Source of the DNA: Hydrogenophaga sp. PBL-H3
GTDB taxonomy: Bacteria > Pseudomonadota > Gammaproteobacteria > Burkholderiales > Burkholderiaceae_C
DNA length: 64,000 nt
Assembly: GCF_010104355.1 (NCBI RefSeq)
Contig: NZ_CP044972.1
Span: forward strand, 1,922,001-1,986,000
Reading direction: 5' to 3'
Under the pieces are notes generated by a model. The model searched no databases. It worked only from the letters and a program-made list of their open reading frames with translations, and was not told the origin of the DNA. Positions 9,034 to 17,965 of the stretch are shown here, in pieces. The stretch's first letter is position 1; each line of letters opens with the position of its first letter. Made by a program: the position numbers and the translations under genes.

Positions 9034-9046
9034 ATTTTGCTATCGT
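9018..9046 (+). promoter_or_regulatory. Sigma-70 type promoter for the hydantoin/amino-acid operon
   Basis: TTGATT (9018-9023), a 17-bp spacer and TATCGT (9041-9046) form a reasonable vegetative promoter in AT-rich sequence about 90 bp before the first gene. The region stands out against the GC-rich surroundings. Confidence 0.5.
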
Positions 9047-9134
9047 GTGGCAGCCGCAAAAACGCGCACCGATCACCGTTGATGCCGCGGTACGGCGGCC
9101 CAGTCCACCTCATCCCAACCCGGAGTTACTCACC

Positions 9135-9929
9135 ATGAAACTGAAATCACTGGCCGCAAGGCTTGCGTTCACCTTCGCTGCGGCCGCCGCTGCCGCCACG
9201 CCCGCCTGGGCGGCCGACTGGGTGGTCGGTGCCAACATCGGCAATGTGCCGTGGGAGTTCCAGGACGCTTCGGGCAAGTTCGTCGGCTTCGAGATCGACC
9301 TCGTCAACGAAGTGGCCAAGCGCGCGGGCAAGACCGTTCAAATCGAGAACATCCCGTTCAACGGCCTGTTCCCAGCCGTGCAGTCCAACCGCATCCAGAT
9401 TGCGATCTCCTCCATCACGATCACGCCCAAGCGCCTGGAGTCGCTGGCCTTCGCCCAGCCCTACTACGACAGCGATCAGTCGCTCGCCGTGCTGAAAACC
9501 GCCAAGATCGACAAGCTCGAAGACCTGGGCGGCAAGACGGTTGGTGTGGACACCGCGTCCACCGGCGACATCTACGCCACCGAGAACACCGCCAAGCTCA
9601 AGATCGCCAAGATCAGCCGCTACGAAGGCCTGGCCCCCGCCATGCTCGACCTGGCCTCGGGCCGTATCGACGGCTACATCAGCGACATTCCGGCGGTGGA
9701 GTACTACATCAAGGACAAACCGCAATACCGCATCGCCGCGCGCATCCCCACCGCCGAGCGCTATTCGTTCATGTTTGCCAAGACCTTCCCCGATGCCGCC
9801 AAGGTCAACGACATCCTGACCACGCTCAAGAAGGAAGGCTTCATCTCGGCCACCCACAAGAAGTGGTTCGGCACGACGCCACCCGATACCTCGTCCACCG
9901 TCAAGGTGATGGACGTTCCCAAGCTCTGA
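9135..9929 (+). CDS. Amino-acid ABC transporter substrate-binding protein
   Basis: A 264-residue periplasmic binding protein of the polar amino acid family (SBP_bac_3). A Sec signal peptide covers about residues 1-27 (AAAAAAATPAWA, cleavage before D). The mature start (DWVVGANIGNVPWEFQD) and KFVGFEIDLVNEVA are typical of the family. It is followed by its permease and ATPase and sits with a hydantoinase and aminotransferase, so it may bind an amino acid or an N-carbamoyl/ureide derivative. The ATG at 9135 follows a GGAG about 10 nt upstream. Confidence 0.88.
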   Translation: MKLKSLAARLAFTFAAAAAAATPAWAADWVVGANIGNVPWEFQDASGKFVGFEIDLVNEVAKRAGKTVQIENIPFNGLFPAVQSNRIQIAISSITITPKRLESLAFAQPYYDSDQSLAVLKTAKIDKLEDLGGKTVGVDTASTGDIYATENTAKLKIAKISRYEGLAPAMLDLASGRIDGYISDIPAVEYYIKDKPQYRIAARIPTAERYSFMFAKTFPDAAKVNDILTTLKKEGFISATHKKWFGTTPPDTSSTVKVMDVPKL

Positions 9930-9960
9930 TACCCCTGTCTGAGACCGCAGCCCCGACCCC

Positions 9961-10632
9961 ATGGACCTGATCGCCACCTTCTTCAACTGGCCCGTTTTCC
10001 GGGATGCCCTGCCGCAACTGCTGGAGGGCCTGGGGGTCACGGTGATGCTGGGGGTGGTCAGCATCGTGGCGGGGCTGGTGTCCGGCCTGTTCATGGCGCT
10101 GCTGCGCCTGTACGGGCCGGCGCCGCTGCGGATGCTGGCGCGCATCTACATCGATGTGTTCCGCTCCATCCCGCTGCTGGTTCTGCTGGTGCTGGTGTAC
10201 TACGCACTCCCGTTTGTGGGGGTGCGCTTCACCTCGTTCACCGCCGCTGCGCTGGCCATCTCCATGGTGTCGTGTGCCTACACGGCCGAAATTTTCCGGG
10301 CTGGCATCGAGGCCATTCCCAAGGGTCAGTTCGAAGCGGCCGACGCGATCGGCCTGAGCTTCTTCAGCAGCATGCGCGACGTGATCCTGCCGCAGGCGTT
10401 TCGCATCGTCGTGCCGCCGCTCACCAGCAACTGCATCAACGTGCTGAAAGACACCGCGCTGGCCTCGGTGGTGGCCATGCCCGATCTGCTCAAGCAGGCC
10501 ACGCAGGCCCAGGCGCTCGCCGCCAACCCCACGCCGCTCATTGGCGCGGCCGTGCTCTATCTCATCCTGCTGCTGCCGCTGGTGCGGCTGGTCGGCTATT
10601 TCGAAACCCGGCACCGCGCCAGCCTGCGCTGA
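9961..10632 (+). CDS. Amino-acid ABC transporter permease
   Basis: A 223-residue HisM/GlnP-type permease. It has the characteristic [19 protein letters not shown] segment and the EAA loop ([21 protein letters not shown]) near residue 125, with about five membrane spans. A single permease gene implies a homodimeric pore. It lies between the binding protein (31-bp gap) and the ATPase (28-bp gap) and forms the inner-membrane part of that importer. Confidence 0.9.
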   Translation: MDLIATFFNWPVFRDALPQLLEGLGVTVMLGVVSIVAGLVSGLFMALLRLYGPAPLRMLARIYIDVFRSIPLLVLLVLVYYALPFVGVRFTSFTAAALAISMVSCAYTAEIFRAGIEAIPKGQFEAADAIGLSFFSSMRDVILPQAFRIVVPPLTSNCINVLKDTALASVVAMPDLLKQATQAQALAANPTPLIGAAVLYLILLLPLVRLVGYFETRHRASLR

Positions 10633-10660
10633 TGCCACGCCTCTTTGCACACACCCATTC

Positions 10661-11395
<735 letters not shown>

Positions 11396-11408
11396 ACAAG
11401 CCTTTCCC

Positions 11409-12644
11409 ATGTCCTTGAACGCTCTCAACCTCGACCTGATCCGCGCCGAATTCCCCGCGCTGCAAGACGGCTGCGTCTACCTCGACAACGCCGGTGGCTC
11501 GCAGGTGCTCCAGCGCGTGGCCGACCGCGTGAGCAACTACCTGCTCACCAGCGCCGTGCAGCTGGGCGCCAGTTACGCGCAGAGCCAGGCCGCCGGCGAG
11601 CGTGTGCTGGCCGCGCGCCGCGCGGTGGCCGAGCTGATCAATGCCCCGGCGGACGACGAGGTGGTGATGGGCAGCGCCACCACCTCGCTCATGTTCCTCT
11701 TCACCCAGGCCCTGCTGCCGGGTGTGAAACCCGGCGACGAAATCATCGTCACCAACACCGACCACGAGGCCAACATCGGCTGCTGGATGCGCCTGCGCAG
11801 CGCCGGCGCGGTGGTGAAGGTGTGGGAGGTGAATCACCAGACGCTGGAGCTCGACCTGGCCGACCTCGACCGTCTGCTGTCGCCGAAAACCACCTGGGTG
11901 GCCATGACCCACGCCTCCAACATCCTGGGCACGGTGAACCCGGTGGCCGAGGTGGCGAAACGCGTGCACGCGGTGGGCGGGCGACTGTGCGTGGACGCGG
12001 TGGCCTACGCGCCGCACCGCCTGGTGGATGTGCAGGCCAGCGGGGCCGACGCCTACGTGTTCAGCTTCTACAAGGTGTTCGGTCCGCACTACGCGGTGAT
12101 GTGGATCCAGCGCGACCTGCTGCTGGGCCTGCCCAGCTTGAACCATTATTTCATCGGCACCGACGTGGTGCCTTACAAGCTGCAACCGGGCAACGTGAAC
12201 TACGAGCTCTCCTACGGCTGCATGGGTATCAACGACTACCTGGTGCATGTGGGCAACACGCTGGGTGCAACGGGCAGCGACCGGCAGAAGATGCAGGCCG
12301 CTTTCGACGCGTTCGAGGCGCACGAGAACCTGCTGGCCGAGCGCCTGCTGAGCTACTTGCGCAGCAAGAAGTCGGTGCGCGTGATCGGCCACACGGGCGC
12401 CACCGATGGCACCCGTGTGCCCACCATCGCCTTCATGGCGGGCGAGCAGCCGTCGGAGGCCATCGTGCGCCATGTGGACCAGCACGGCATCGGCATCCGC
12501 TTCGGCGACTTCTACGCCAAACGCCTGATCGAAACCCTGGGCCTGCACGCACAGGGCGGTGTGGTGCGCGTGTCCATCGCCCACTACAACACCGTGGGTG
12601 AGATCGACCGGCTGATCACGCACCTGGACGAGGTGGTGAAGTGA
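11409..12644 (+). CDS. Class V aminotransferase / cysteine desulfurase-like PLP enzyme
   Basis: A 411-residue PLP-dependent enzyme of the cysteine desulfurase-like group. It opens with IRAEFPALQDGCVYLDNAGGS; the cofactor region shows DAVAYAPHRLVD (Asp facing the pyridine nitrogen) and FSFYKVFGPH, whose Lys should form the Schiff base. There is no IscU or other Fe-S assembly gene nearby, so a catabolic transamination or C-N/C-S lyase role is more likely than Fe-S biogenesis. It ends with a 4-bp overlap (GTGA) into the hydantoinase gene. Substrate unknown. Confidence 0.78.
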   Translation: MSLNALNLDLIRAEFPALQDGCVYLDNAGGSQVLQRVADRVSNYLLTSAVQLGASYAQSQAAGERVLAARRAVAELINAPADDEVVMGSATTSLMFLFTQALLPGVKPGDEIIVTNTDHEANIGCWMRLRSAGAVVKVWEVNHQTLELDLADLDRLLSPKTTWVAMTHASNILGTVNPVAEVAKRVHAVGGRLCVDAVAYAPHRLVDVQASGADAYVFSFYKVFGPHYAVMWIQRDLLLGLPSLNHYFIGTDVVPYKLQPGNVNYELSYGCMGINDYLVHVGNTLGATGSDRQKMQAAFDAFEAHENLLAERLLSYLRSKKSVRVIGHTGATDGTRVPTIAFMAGEQPSEAIVRHVDQHGIGIRFGDFYAKRLIETLGLHAQGGVVRVSIAHYNTVGEIDRLITHLDEVVK

Positions 12645-14170
12645 CCCCCAGACCCTACGCCTGCGTCGACCCGGCCTGCAACGACGCCGCCCACGGCCAC
12701 GCCCAGCCACCCAGCGTGGCGGCCGTGGCCACCTCCGCCAAGGCCACGCTCGCCCACGGCAGTCCGGTGCTGATCCGCGGCGGGCGCGTGATCACCGCCA
12801 CCGACGACTACGTGGCCGACGTGCTGCTGCGGGGCGGCGTGATCGACACCATCGGCCAACACATCGCCGTGGGGTCTGACGTGGCTGTGATCGACGCCAC
12901 CGGCCTCTATGTGTTGCCCGGCGGTGTGGACACACACGTGCACATGGAAAACGTGATCGGCCCCACCATCACCTGCGACACCTTTGCCAGCGGCACCAAG
13001 GCGGCGGCCTTTGGCGGCACCACCACGGTGGTGGACTTCGCGCTGCAGAACGCCACCGACTCGCCCCTGGGTGCGATCGAGCGCGCGCAGCGCAGCGCCG
13101 ACCCGCAGGTGAACGTGGACTACAGCCTGCACGTGATCGTGACCCGCGTGGACGACCAGGTGCTGCACGACGTGCGCCACGCCATGCGCCACGAAGGCGT
13201 GACCAGCTTCAAGATGTTCATGGCCTACCCCGGCGTGATGATGGCCGACGACGCCGCCATCTTCCGCATGCTGCGCCAGGTGGGTGCCGAGGGCGGCATG
13301 GTGGCGCTGCACGCCGAAAACGGCACCGTGATCGACCTCCTGATCAAGGAAGCGCTGGAGGCCGGCCACACCTCGCCGCGCTACCACGCGCTCACGCGCC
13401 CGGCCATCCTGGAAGGCGAGGCCACGCACCGCGGCATCCGCCTGGCCGAGCTGGCCGAAGCACCCATCTACTTCGTGCACGTGTCGAGCAACCAGGCGCT
13501 CAAGCACATCGTCACCGCGCGGGCCGAGGGCATTCCGGTGTTCGCCGAAACCTGCCCGCACTACCTGCTGTTCGACGACACCGTTTACAACAACGACGAC
13601 TTCGCCACCGCGAAATACGTCATGACGCCGCCGCTGCGCACGCCCGACGACCAGAAGCACCTGTGGCGCGCGCTGCGCTACGACGACCTGCAGGTGATCG
13701 CCACCGACCACTGCCCCTTCTGCATGAAAGAAGGCCACCTGGGCTACCAGCTGCAGAAGATGCGCGGCAAAGACGACTTCTCGCTCATCCCCAACGGCGC
13801 GCCCGGCATCGAGACGCGGCTGGTGAGCCTGTTCGACATCGGCGTGATGCGCGGCAAGCTCTCGCTCAACCGCTTCGTGGAACTGACCTCCACCACACCG
13901 GCCAAACTCTTCGGCCTGTTTCCGAAGAAGGGCACCATTGCCGTGGGCAGCGACGCCGACGTGGTGCTCTTCAACCCGGCGGTGAGCCAGACCATCACCG
14001 CGAGTGAACTGCACAGCAACGTCGATTACACGCTGCTTGAAGGCCGTACATTGCAGGGGCGCGTTGAAAAGGTGTTCCTGCGTGGCCAGCTGATCGTCGA
14101 CGGCCAGCAATGGCACGGCCGCGAAGGCATGGGACGCTTTGTGCCGCGCGGGGAGGTCCGCGCTTTCTGA
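12641..14170 (+). CDS. D-hydantoinase / dihydropyrimidinase family amidohydrolase
   Basis: A 509-residue amidohydrolase that should open hydantoin or dihydropyrimidine rings to N-carbamoyl compounds. The metal site is complete: GGVDTHVHME (HxH), SFKMFMAYPG (the Lys carbamylated in this family), LHAENG, YFVHVSS and IATDHCPF. The GTG start overlaps the preceding stop. Compared with typical hydantoinases (about 460-480 residues) there are roughly 40 extra N-terminal residues containing CVDPACNDAAHGH, a Cys/His-rich stretch before the usual beginning at VLIRGGRVITA. That extension may be real or the start may be internal. Confidence 0.88.
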   Translation: MTPRPYACVDPACNDAAHGHAQPPSVAAVATSAKATLAHGSPVLIRGGRVITATDDYVADVLLRGGVIDTIGQHIAVGSDVAVIDATGLYVLPGGVDTHVHMENVIGPTITCDTFASGTKAAAFGGTTTVVDFALQNATDSPLGAIERAQRSADPQVNVDYSLHVIVTRVDDQVLHDVRHAMRHEGVTSFKMFMAYPGVMMADDAAIFRMLRQVGAEGGMVALHAENGTVIDLLIKEALEAGHTSPRYHALTRPAILEGEATHRGIRLAELAEAPIYFVHVSSNQALKHIVTARAEGIPVFAETCPHYLLFDDTVYNNDDFATAKYVMTPPLRTPDDQKHLWRALRYDDLQVIATDHCPFCMKEGHLGYQLQKMRGKDDFSLIPNGAPGIETRLVSLFDIGVMRGKLSLNRFVELTSTTPAKLFGLFPKKGTIAVGSDADVVLFNPAVSQTITASELHSNVDYTLLEGRTLQGRVEKVFLRGQLIVDGQQWHGREGMGRFVPRGEVRAF

Positions 14171-14211
14171 GGGCGGGCCATCCCCCCAACACCCAACTCC
14201 CAACACACGGC

Positions 14212-15135
14212 ATGGACATGGCGACCAAGGCGAGCGCAAGAGCCCCCAAACCCACCAACCTCGACGAGCTGCGCGAACTGATCGCACGCGAGAGCGAACG
14301 CCTCACCCCACGCATGCGCGACGCCGCCCGCCATGCGCTCGAACACCCCAACGACGTGGCCCTGAGCCCCATTGCCAGCGTGGCCGCCGCTGCCGGCATG
14401 GCGCCCTCGGCCTTCGTGCGCATGGCCAAGGCGCTGGGCTTTGATGGTTACTCCGACCTGCAGCGCCTGTTCATCGCGCCGCTGCAGGACGCGGTGAAGC
14501 CCACCTTTCGCGAACGCATTCGTCACTACGGCGGCGAGCAGGCGCTGGACAACCCGGCTGACCCGGCCGAAGTGCTGCACGCCTTCAGCCAGGCCAACAT
14601 CGTCTCGCTCGAACACCTGGCGGCCGATGCCGGTGCGCTGCCCTTGAAGCAGGCCATCGATCTGATCCAGAGCGCGCGCATGGTGTACGTGGTGGGCCTG
14701 CGCCGTTCCTACGCTGTGGCCGCCTACCTGGCTTATGCGCTCAACCGCGTGGGCCAGCCCGCGGTGCAGCTCAACGGACTGGGCGGCGCCATCGGCGAGC
14801 AGGCGTTTGGCGCCAACGCACAAGACCTGTTGATCGCCATCAGCTTCCCGCCCTACGCGGGCGACACCCTGGCCGTGTGCGAGCAGGTGCGCCAGCAAGG
14901 CGCCAGACGCCTGGCCATCACCAACGCCTTTTTGAGCCCCATCGCCAAAGATGCCGACCTGACGCTGGAAGTGAACGACGCCGAACTGCTGGGTTTTCGG
15001 TCGCTCACCTCGGCCCTGTGCCTGGCGCAGACCCTGGCCATGGGTCTGGCGTTCAGCAAGCGCACGCAGCGCGCCAGACGCGCTGGTGGCAAAGGCAAGC
15101 CGTCCGCGCCCGACCTGCAAGGCATCGACTGCTGA
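14212..15135 (+). CDS. RpiR/MurR-family transcriptional regulator (HTH + SIS)
   Basis: A 307-residue regulator. The N-terminal helix-turn-helix spans about residues 25-100 (SVAAAAGMAPSAFVRMAKALGFDGYSDLQRLF), followed by a sugar-isomerase (SIS) domain at about 140-280 with VYVVGLRRSYAVAAYLAYALNRVG. SIS domains bind phosphosugars or related metabolites. In Comamonadaceae and Rhizobiales such regulators often control amino-acid or ureide catabolism. It lies inside the hydantoinase operon and is the best candidate for the inverted repeat at 8991-9033. Start at 14212; ATG 14218 is an alternative. Confidence 0.85.
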   Translation: MDMATKASARAPKPTNLDELRELIARESERLTPRMRDAARHALEHPNDVALSPIASVAAAAGMAPSAFVRMAKALGFDGYSDLQRLFIAPLQDAVKPTFRERIRHYGGEQALDNPADPAEVLHAFSQANIVSLEHLAADAGALPLKQAIDLIQSARMVYVVGLRRSYAVAAYLAYALNRVGQPAVQLNGLGGAIGEQAFGANAQDLLIAISFPPYAGDTLAVCEQVRQQGARRLAITNAFLSPIAKDADLTLEVNDAELLGFRSLTSALCLAQTLAMGLAFSKRTQRARRAGGKGKPSAPDLQGIDC

Positions 15136-15142
15136 GAACTCC

Positions 15143-15658
15143 ATGACAGCACCCGGAACCCGCCTGACCATCGAACCCCTCACCGCCGAGGCCTTCCGCG
15201 CTTTTGGCGACGTGATCGAAGCCAGCGATGCGGCACGCCACTTCACCATCAACCAGGGCTTCGCCGAGCGCTACCACGACCTCGCCCGGATCGACACCGC
15301 AGGCGGGGGCGGCCACAGCGTGGTGAGCATCTTCAAGGCCCTGCCCCGAACCTTCCCCTTGGCCATCACCCTGATGGAACGCCACCCGCTGGGCAGCCAG
15401 GCTTTTGTGGCCCTGGCGCCCATGCCGTTTCTGGTGGTGGTGGCCAGGCCGGGCGCAGCGCCCGGTCCGCAAGACATCCGCTGTTTTCTGGCGGCGGCCG
15501 GTCAGGGCGTGAACTACGCACGCGGCACGTGGCACCACCCGTTGATTGCGCTGGATGCGCCGGGAGATTTTCTGGTGATCGACCGGGGTGGCGTGGCCGA
15601 CGGCGGGAACTGCGACGAGATCGCGTTGCCCGAGGGCGCGCTCTGGCTGGAGCGCTGA
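15143..15658 (+). CDS. allA: Ureidoglycolate lyase (AllA family)
   Basis: A 171-residue cupin-fold enzyme of the AllA family, which cleaves ureidoglycolate to glyoxylate and urea late in allantoin breakdown. Diagnostic segments are LTAEAFRAFGDVIE at the start, ERHPLGSQAF in the middle and NYARGTWHHPLIAL with the conserved His pair. It closes the operon that begins at 9135, so this set probably handles a ureide. The allantoinase step is not obviously present unless the hydantoinase-like enzyme does it. Starts 7 bp after the RpiR gene. Confidence 0.88.
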   Translation: MTAPGTRLTIEPLTAEAFRAFGDVIEASDAARHFTINQGFAERYHDLARIDTAGGGGHSVVSIFKALPRTFPLAITLMERHPLGSQAFVALAPMPFLVVVARPGAAPGPQDIRCFLAAAGQGVNYARGTWHHPLIALDAPGDFLVIDRGGVADGGNCDEIALPEGALWLER

Positions 15659-15742
15659 GGCCTACTGACTTGATGTCGAGATTCCTTACAGGGTGTCACG
15701 TCAGTTGAAGCCCGATGTTTGATTCCGTTTGGTTATTTTGAA

Positions 15743-15757
15743 TGGCATGTAAATTGC
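15743..15757 (+). promoter_or_regulatory. Sigma-54 type promoter before a PEP-CTERM gene
   Basis: TGGCATG-TAAA-TTGC has the invariant GG (15744-15745) and GC (15756-15757) ten bases apart. The predicted start near 15769 leaves about a 77-nt leader. PEP-CTERM genes of exosortase/exopolysaccharide systems are often driven by sigma-54 with the PrsR/PrsK pair, which fits the downstream gene. Confidence 0.65.
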
Positions 15758-15845
15758 CTTTGGTGATTTGATCGACAACCCCCATGGGCAGCGACGCTTG
15801 ACAAGTGGGACGCTCATTCACAAATCAGGTCTCAACGGAGTCCCC

Positions 15846-17000
15846 ATGGCAGAAGCAAGCAGATTGAACGCGCGCGTCCACGCAATTCGCGGCGCCAAGC
15901 ACGCCGCAGCGGGGCTGGTTGTGGCGCTGGCCACGCTCTTTGGTGCGGGCCATGCACAGGCTGGCCTGGTGATCAACTTCACCAGTTCTACCGGCAATGC
16001 GCAGATCGATGGTCTGTTCGCGCAGGCCGGTGCCTTGTGGTCGGGGTTGTTCGACGACAACGTGACCCTGAACATCCAGGTCGCGTGGGAGGACATGGGG
16101 GCTCGCGTTCTCGGCAGTGCCGGGTCTTACATGCAGAGCTACTCTTACACCGACGTCCGGTCGGCCATGCTCATGGACGCCACATCGGCCAACGATGCCA
16201 TCGCCACGTCCAACCTGCAGGCGGGCGCTGCATTGGATCTGCTGATCAACCGCACGTCCGACAGCCCGTTCGGACCGGCAAGCGCCATACCGTACCTTGA
16301 CAACGACGGGAGCCTCAACAACACAACCATATCGATGACCAATGCCAACGCCAAGGCACTGGGGCTGTTGTCAGGCACCAATGCCGCCCTGGATGCGTTC
16401 ATCACCTTCAATTCAAACCCGCTGGCGAACTTCGATCTCGATCCACTGGACGGAATCACGCCGTTTTTCTTTGACCTTCTCGGCGTGGCCGCCCACGAGA
16501 TCGGCCACATGCTCGGCTTTGTCAGCGGCGTGGACGATCTGGACTACAACCCTGGCTTCAGCGCCGACGACTACCCGTTTGTGAACACACTCGATTTGTT
16601 CCGGTACTCCACCGACAGCGCTGGCCTCAACGCGATCGACTGGACCGCCGACGCCTGGGACAAATACTTTTCAATTGACGGTGGAGCCACGCCTTTGGCG
16701 CAGTTCTCCACGGGAACCGTGTTTGGAGACGGCCGCCAAGCCAGCCACTGGAAAGACGACTTCGACGAATCCAAGGGCTATGACGCCCACTACGGATTTG
16801 ATGACTTCAACATCGGCCTCATGGACCCTACGGCACCTTATGGGCCGGCAGCACCGGTCATCACCGCGCTCGACATCCTTGCATTTGATGTGATTGGCTG
16901 GGATCTGAGGAGCAGCGAAGTCCCCGAACCCGGTTCTCTCGCTCTCCTGGCCATGGGACTGGCCGGCCTCGCTGCCATGCGCAGGCGCAAACAAGCCTGA
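15846..17000 (+). CDS. PEP-CTERM-anchored metalloprotease (NF038122-like)
   Basis: A 384-residue secreted protein. It has a signal peptide (about residues 1-39, ending GAGHAQA), a metzincin-type zinc motif HEIGHMLGF (His217, Glu218, His221), and a C-terminal sorting signal VPEPGSLALLAMGLAGLAAM followed by RRRKQA. Exosortases recognise PEP-CTERM tails and process the protein at the membrane for surface display; no exosortase gene is in this window. The ATG at 15846 is preceded by GGAG at a 5-nt spacing. Base composition is noticeably less GC-rich than the neighbours. Substrate unknown. Confidence 0.88.
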   Translation: MAEASRLNARVHAIRGAKHAAAGLVVALATLFGAGHAQAGLVINFTSSTGNAQIDGLFAQAGALWSGLFDDNVTLNIQVAWEDMGARVLGSAGSYMQSYSYTDVRSAMLMDATSANDAIATSNLQAGAALDLLINRTSDSPFGPASAIPYLDNDGSLNNTTISMTNANAKALGLLSGTNAALDAFITFNSNPLANFDLDPLDGITPFFFDLLGVAAHEIGHMLGFVSGVDDLDYNPGFSADDYPFVNTLDLFRYSTDSAGLNAIDWTADAWDKYFSIDGGATPLAQFSTGTVFGDGRQASHWKDDFDESKGYDAHYGFDDFNIGLMDPTAPYGPAAPVITALDILAFDVIGWDLRSSEVPEPGSLALLAMGLAGLAAMRRRKQA

Positions 17001-17185
17001 CCCACCCCTGCGCGGCAGAACACCCGGCTCGACGGGTCTTGCCCGGGGCTTGCCCGATCCCGACCCTGCCGGTTGAAGCGCTCGCCGGCACAAGACACAT
17101 TGCCGACCCAGGATGGCTTGCACTGGCATCAAGATCCCCCCGCGCCGACCGATACAGGAGATATCTCCATCCACCAGGAACCACC

Positions 17186-17389
17186 GTGGACGTATCTCCC
17201 GTTGAAATCGTTGGCGCTTATGTGGCCAACAAACAGGCCGGCGCGGCCCAGGAAGTGCAGCTGGCCGTGCTCAAGAAGGCCATGGACATGCAGGGTGCAG
17301 GCGCCATCTCGCTGCTGAACAGCCTCACCGGCAACCTGCCGCTGGCCACCAGTGGCAGCGTGGGCACGCAGCTCAACCTGCTGGCTTGA
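17186..17389 (+). CDS. YjfB-like small putative motility protein
   Basis: A 67-residue protein starting at GTG: DVSPVEIVGAYVANKQAGAA, then a helical LAVLKKAMDMQ stretch and a Ser/Gly-rich end (TSGSVGTQLNLLA). This matches the YjfB family of short proteins annotated as putative motility proteins and found scattered in flagellated bacteria, with no known mechanism. A purine-rich AGGAACCACC precedes the start. It stands alone between the PEP-CTERM protease and an unrelated hypothetical gene. Confidence 0.7.
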   Translation: MDVSPVEIVGAYVANKQAGAAQEVQLAVLKKAMDMQGAGAISLLNSLTGNLPLATSGSVGTQLNLLA

Positions 17390-17413
17390 CGTTTCCCAGC
17401 TGGACACGCTGCC

Positions 17414-17965
17414 ATGAACGCCGAGCCACACGACGGAAACACCAAACCGCAGGGCAACGGGCCTGCGGTGCAGATCGACCTGGAGAGCGCGTGCCAGCCG
17501 GTGCCGCGCCTGCTGTTCGTGGAGGCCGCGCGCCGCGCCTTGAAACTCATGGGCAACAAGCTGCAGACCGACCGGGCGGCGCTGGAGCCGTACCCGGTGA
17601 TCCCCGGCATCGAGGACCTGCCTTCGCTGGAGCTGGGCATGCAGTACCTGCAGCACCAGTTCGTGGCGGCGGGCCAGCCCAAGGCGGTGGCCATGGCGGC
17701 GGCGCTGCGCTTCGTGGCGGTCATGTTCACGCGCCGCTACCAGTACAACTTTCAGGACCTGCGGGTCGGCCACGACAGCGGCACGTTGTTCTGGGCGCCC
17801 AGCGGCCCCATGCTGGCGGCGGCGGCCAACATCCCGCTGCAGCTGTGGGCCATCGACTGCCCGCGCTTCAACGAAGAAGAACTCATCCAGGCCTCGCACG
17901 CGATCCACCGCAACTTCGACCACTTTGACGAGGGTGCGTTGATCTACATCGAGCGCTTCATCTGA
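17414..17965 (+). CDS. Hypothetical protein
   Basis: A 183-residue protein of no family I recognise. It has no signal peptide, membrane span or repeat. Amphipathic helical segments dominate (LFVEAARRALKLMGNKLQ, AVAMAAALRFVAVMFTRRYQ) and the C-terminal part has conserved-looking aromatic and acidic residues (LWAIDCPRFNEEELIQASHAI, FDHFDEGALIYIERF). Coding is supported by composition and by strong third-position GC. It begins 24 bp after the YjfB-like gene and overlaps the convergent LysR gene by 8 bp at their 3' ends. No function proposed. Confidence 0.6.
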   Translation: MNAEPHDGNTKPQGNGPAVQIDLESACQPVPRLLFVEAARRALKLMGNKLQTDRAALEPYPVIPGIEDLPSLELGMQYLQHQFVAAGQPKAVAMAAALRFVAVMFTRRYQYNFQDLRVGHDSGTLFWAPSGPMLAAAANIPLQLWAIDCPRFNEEELIQASHAIHRNFDHFDEGALIYIERFI

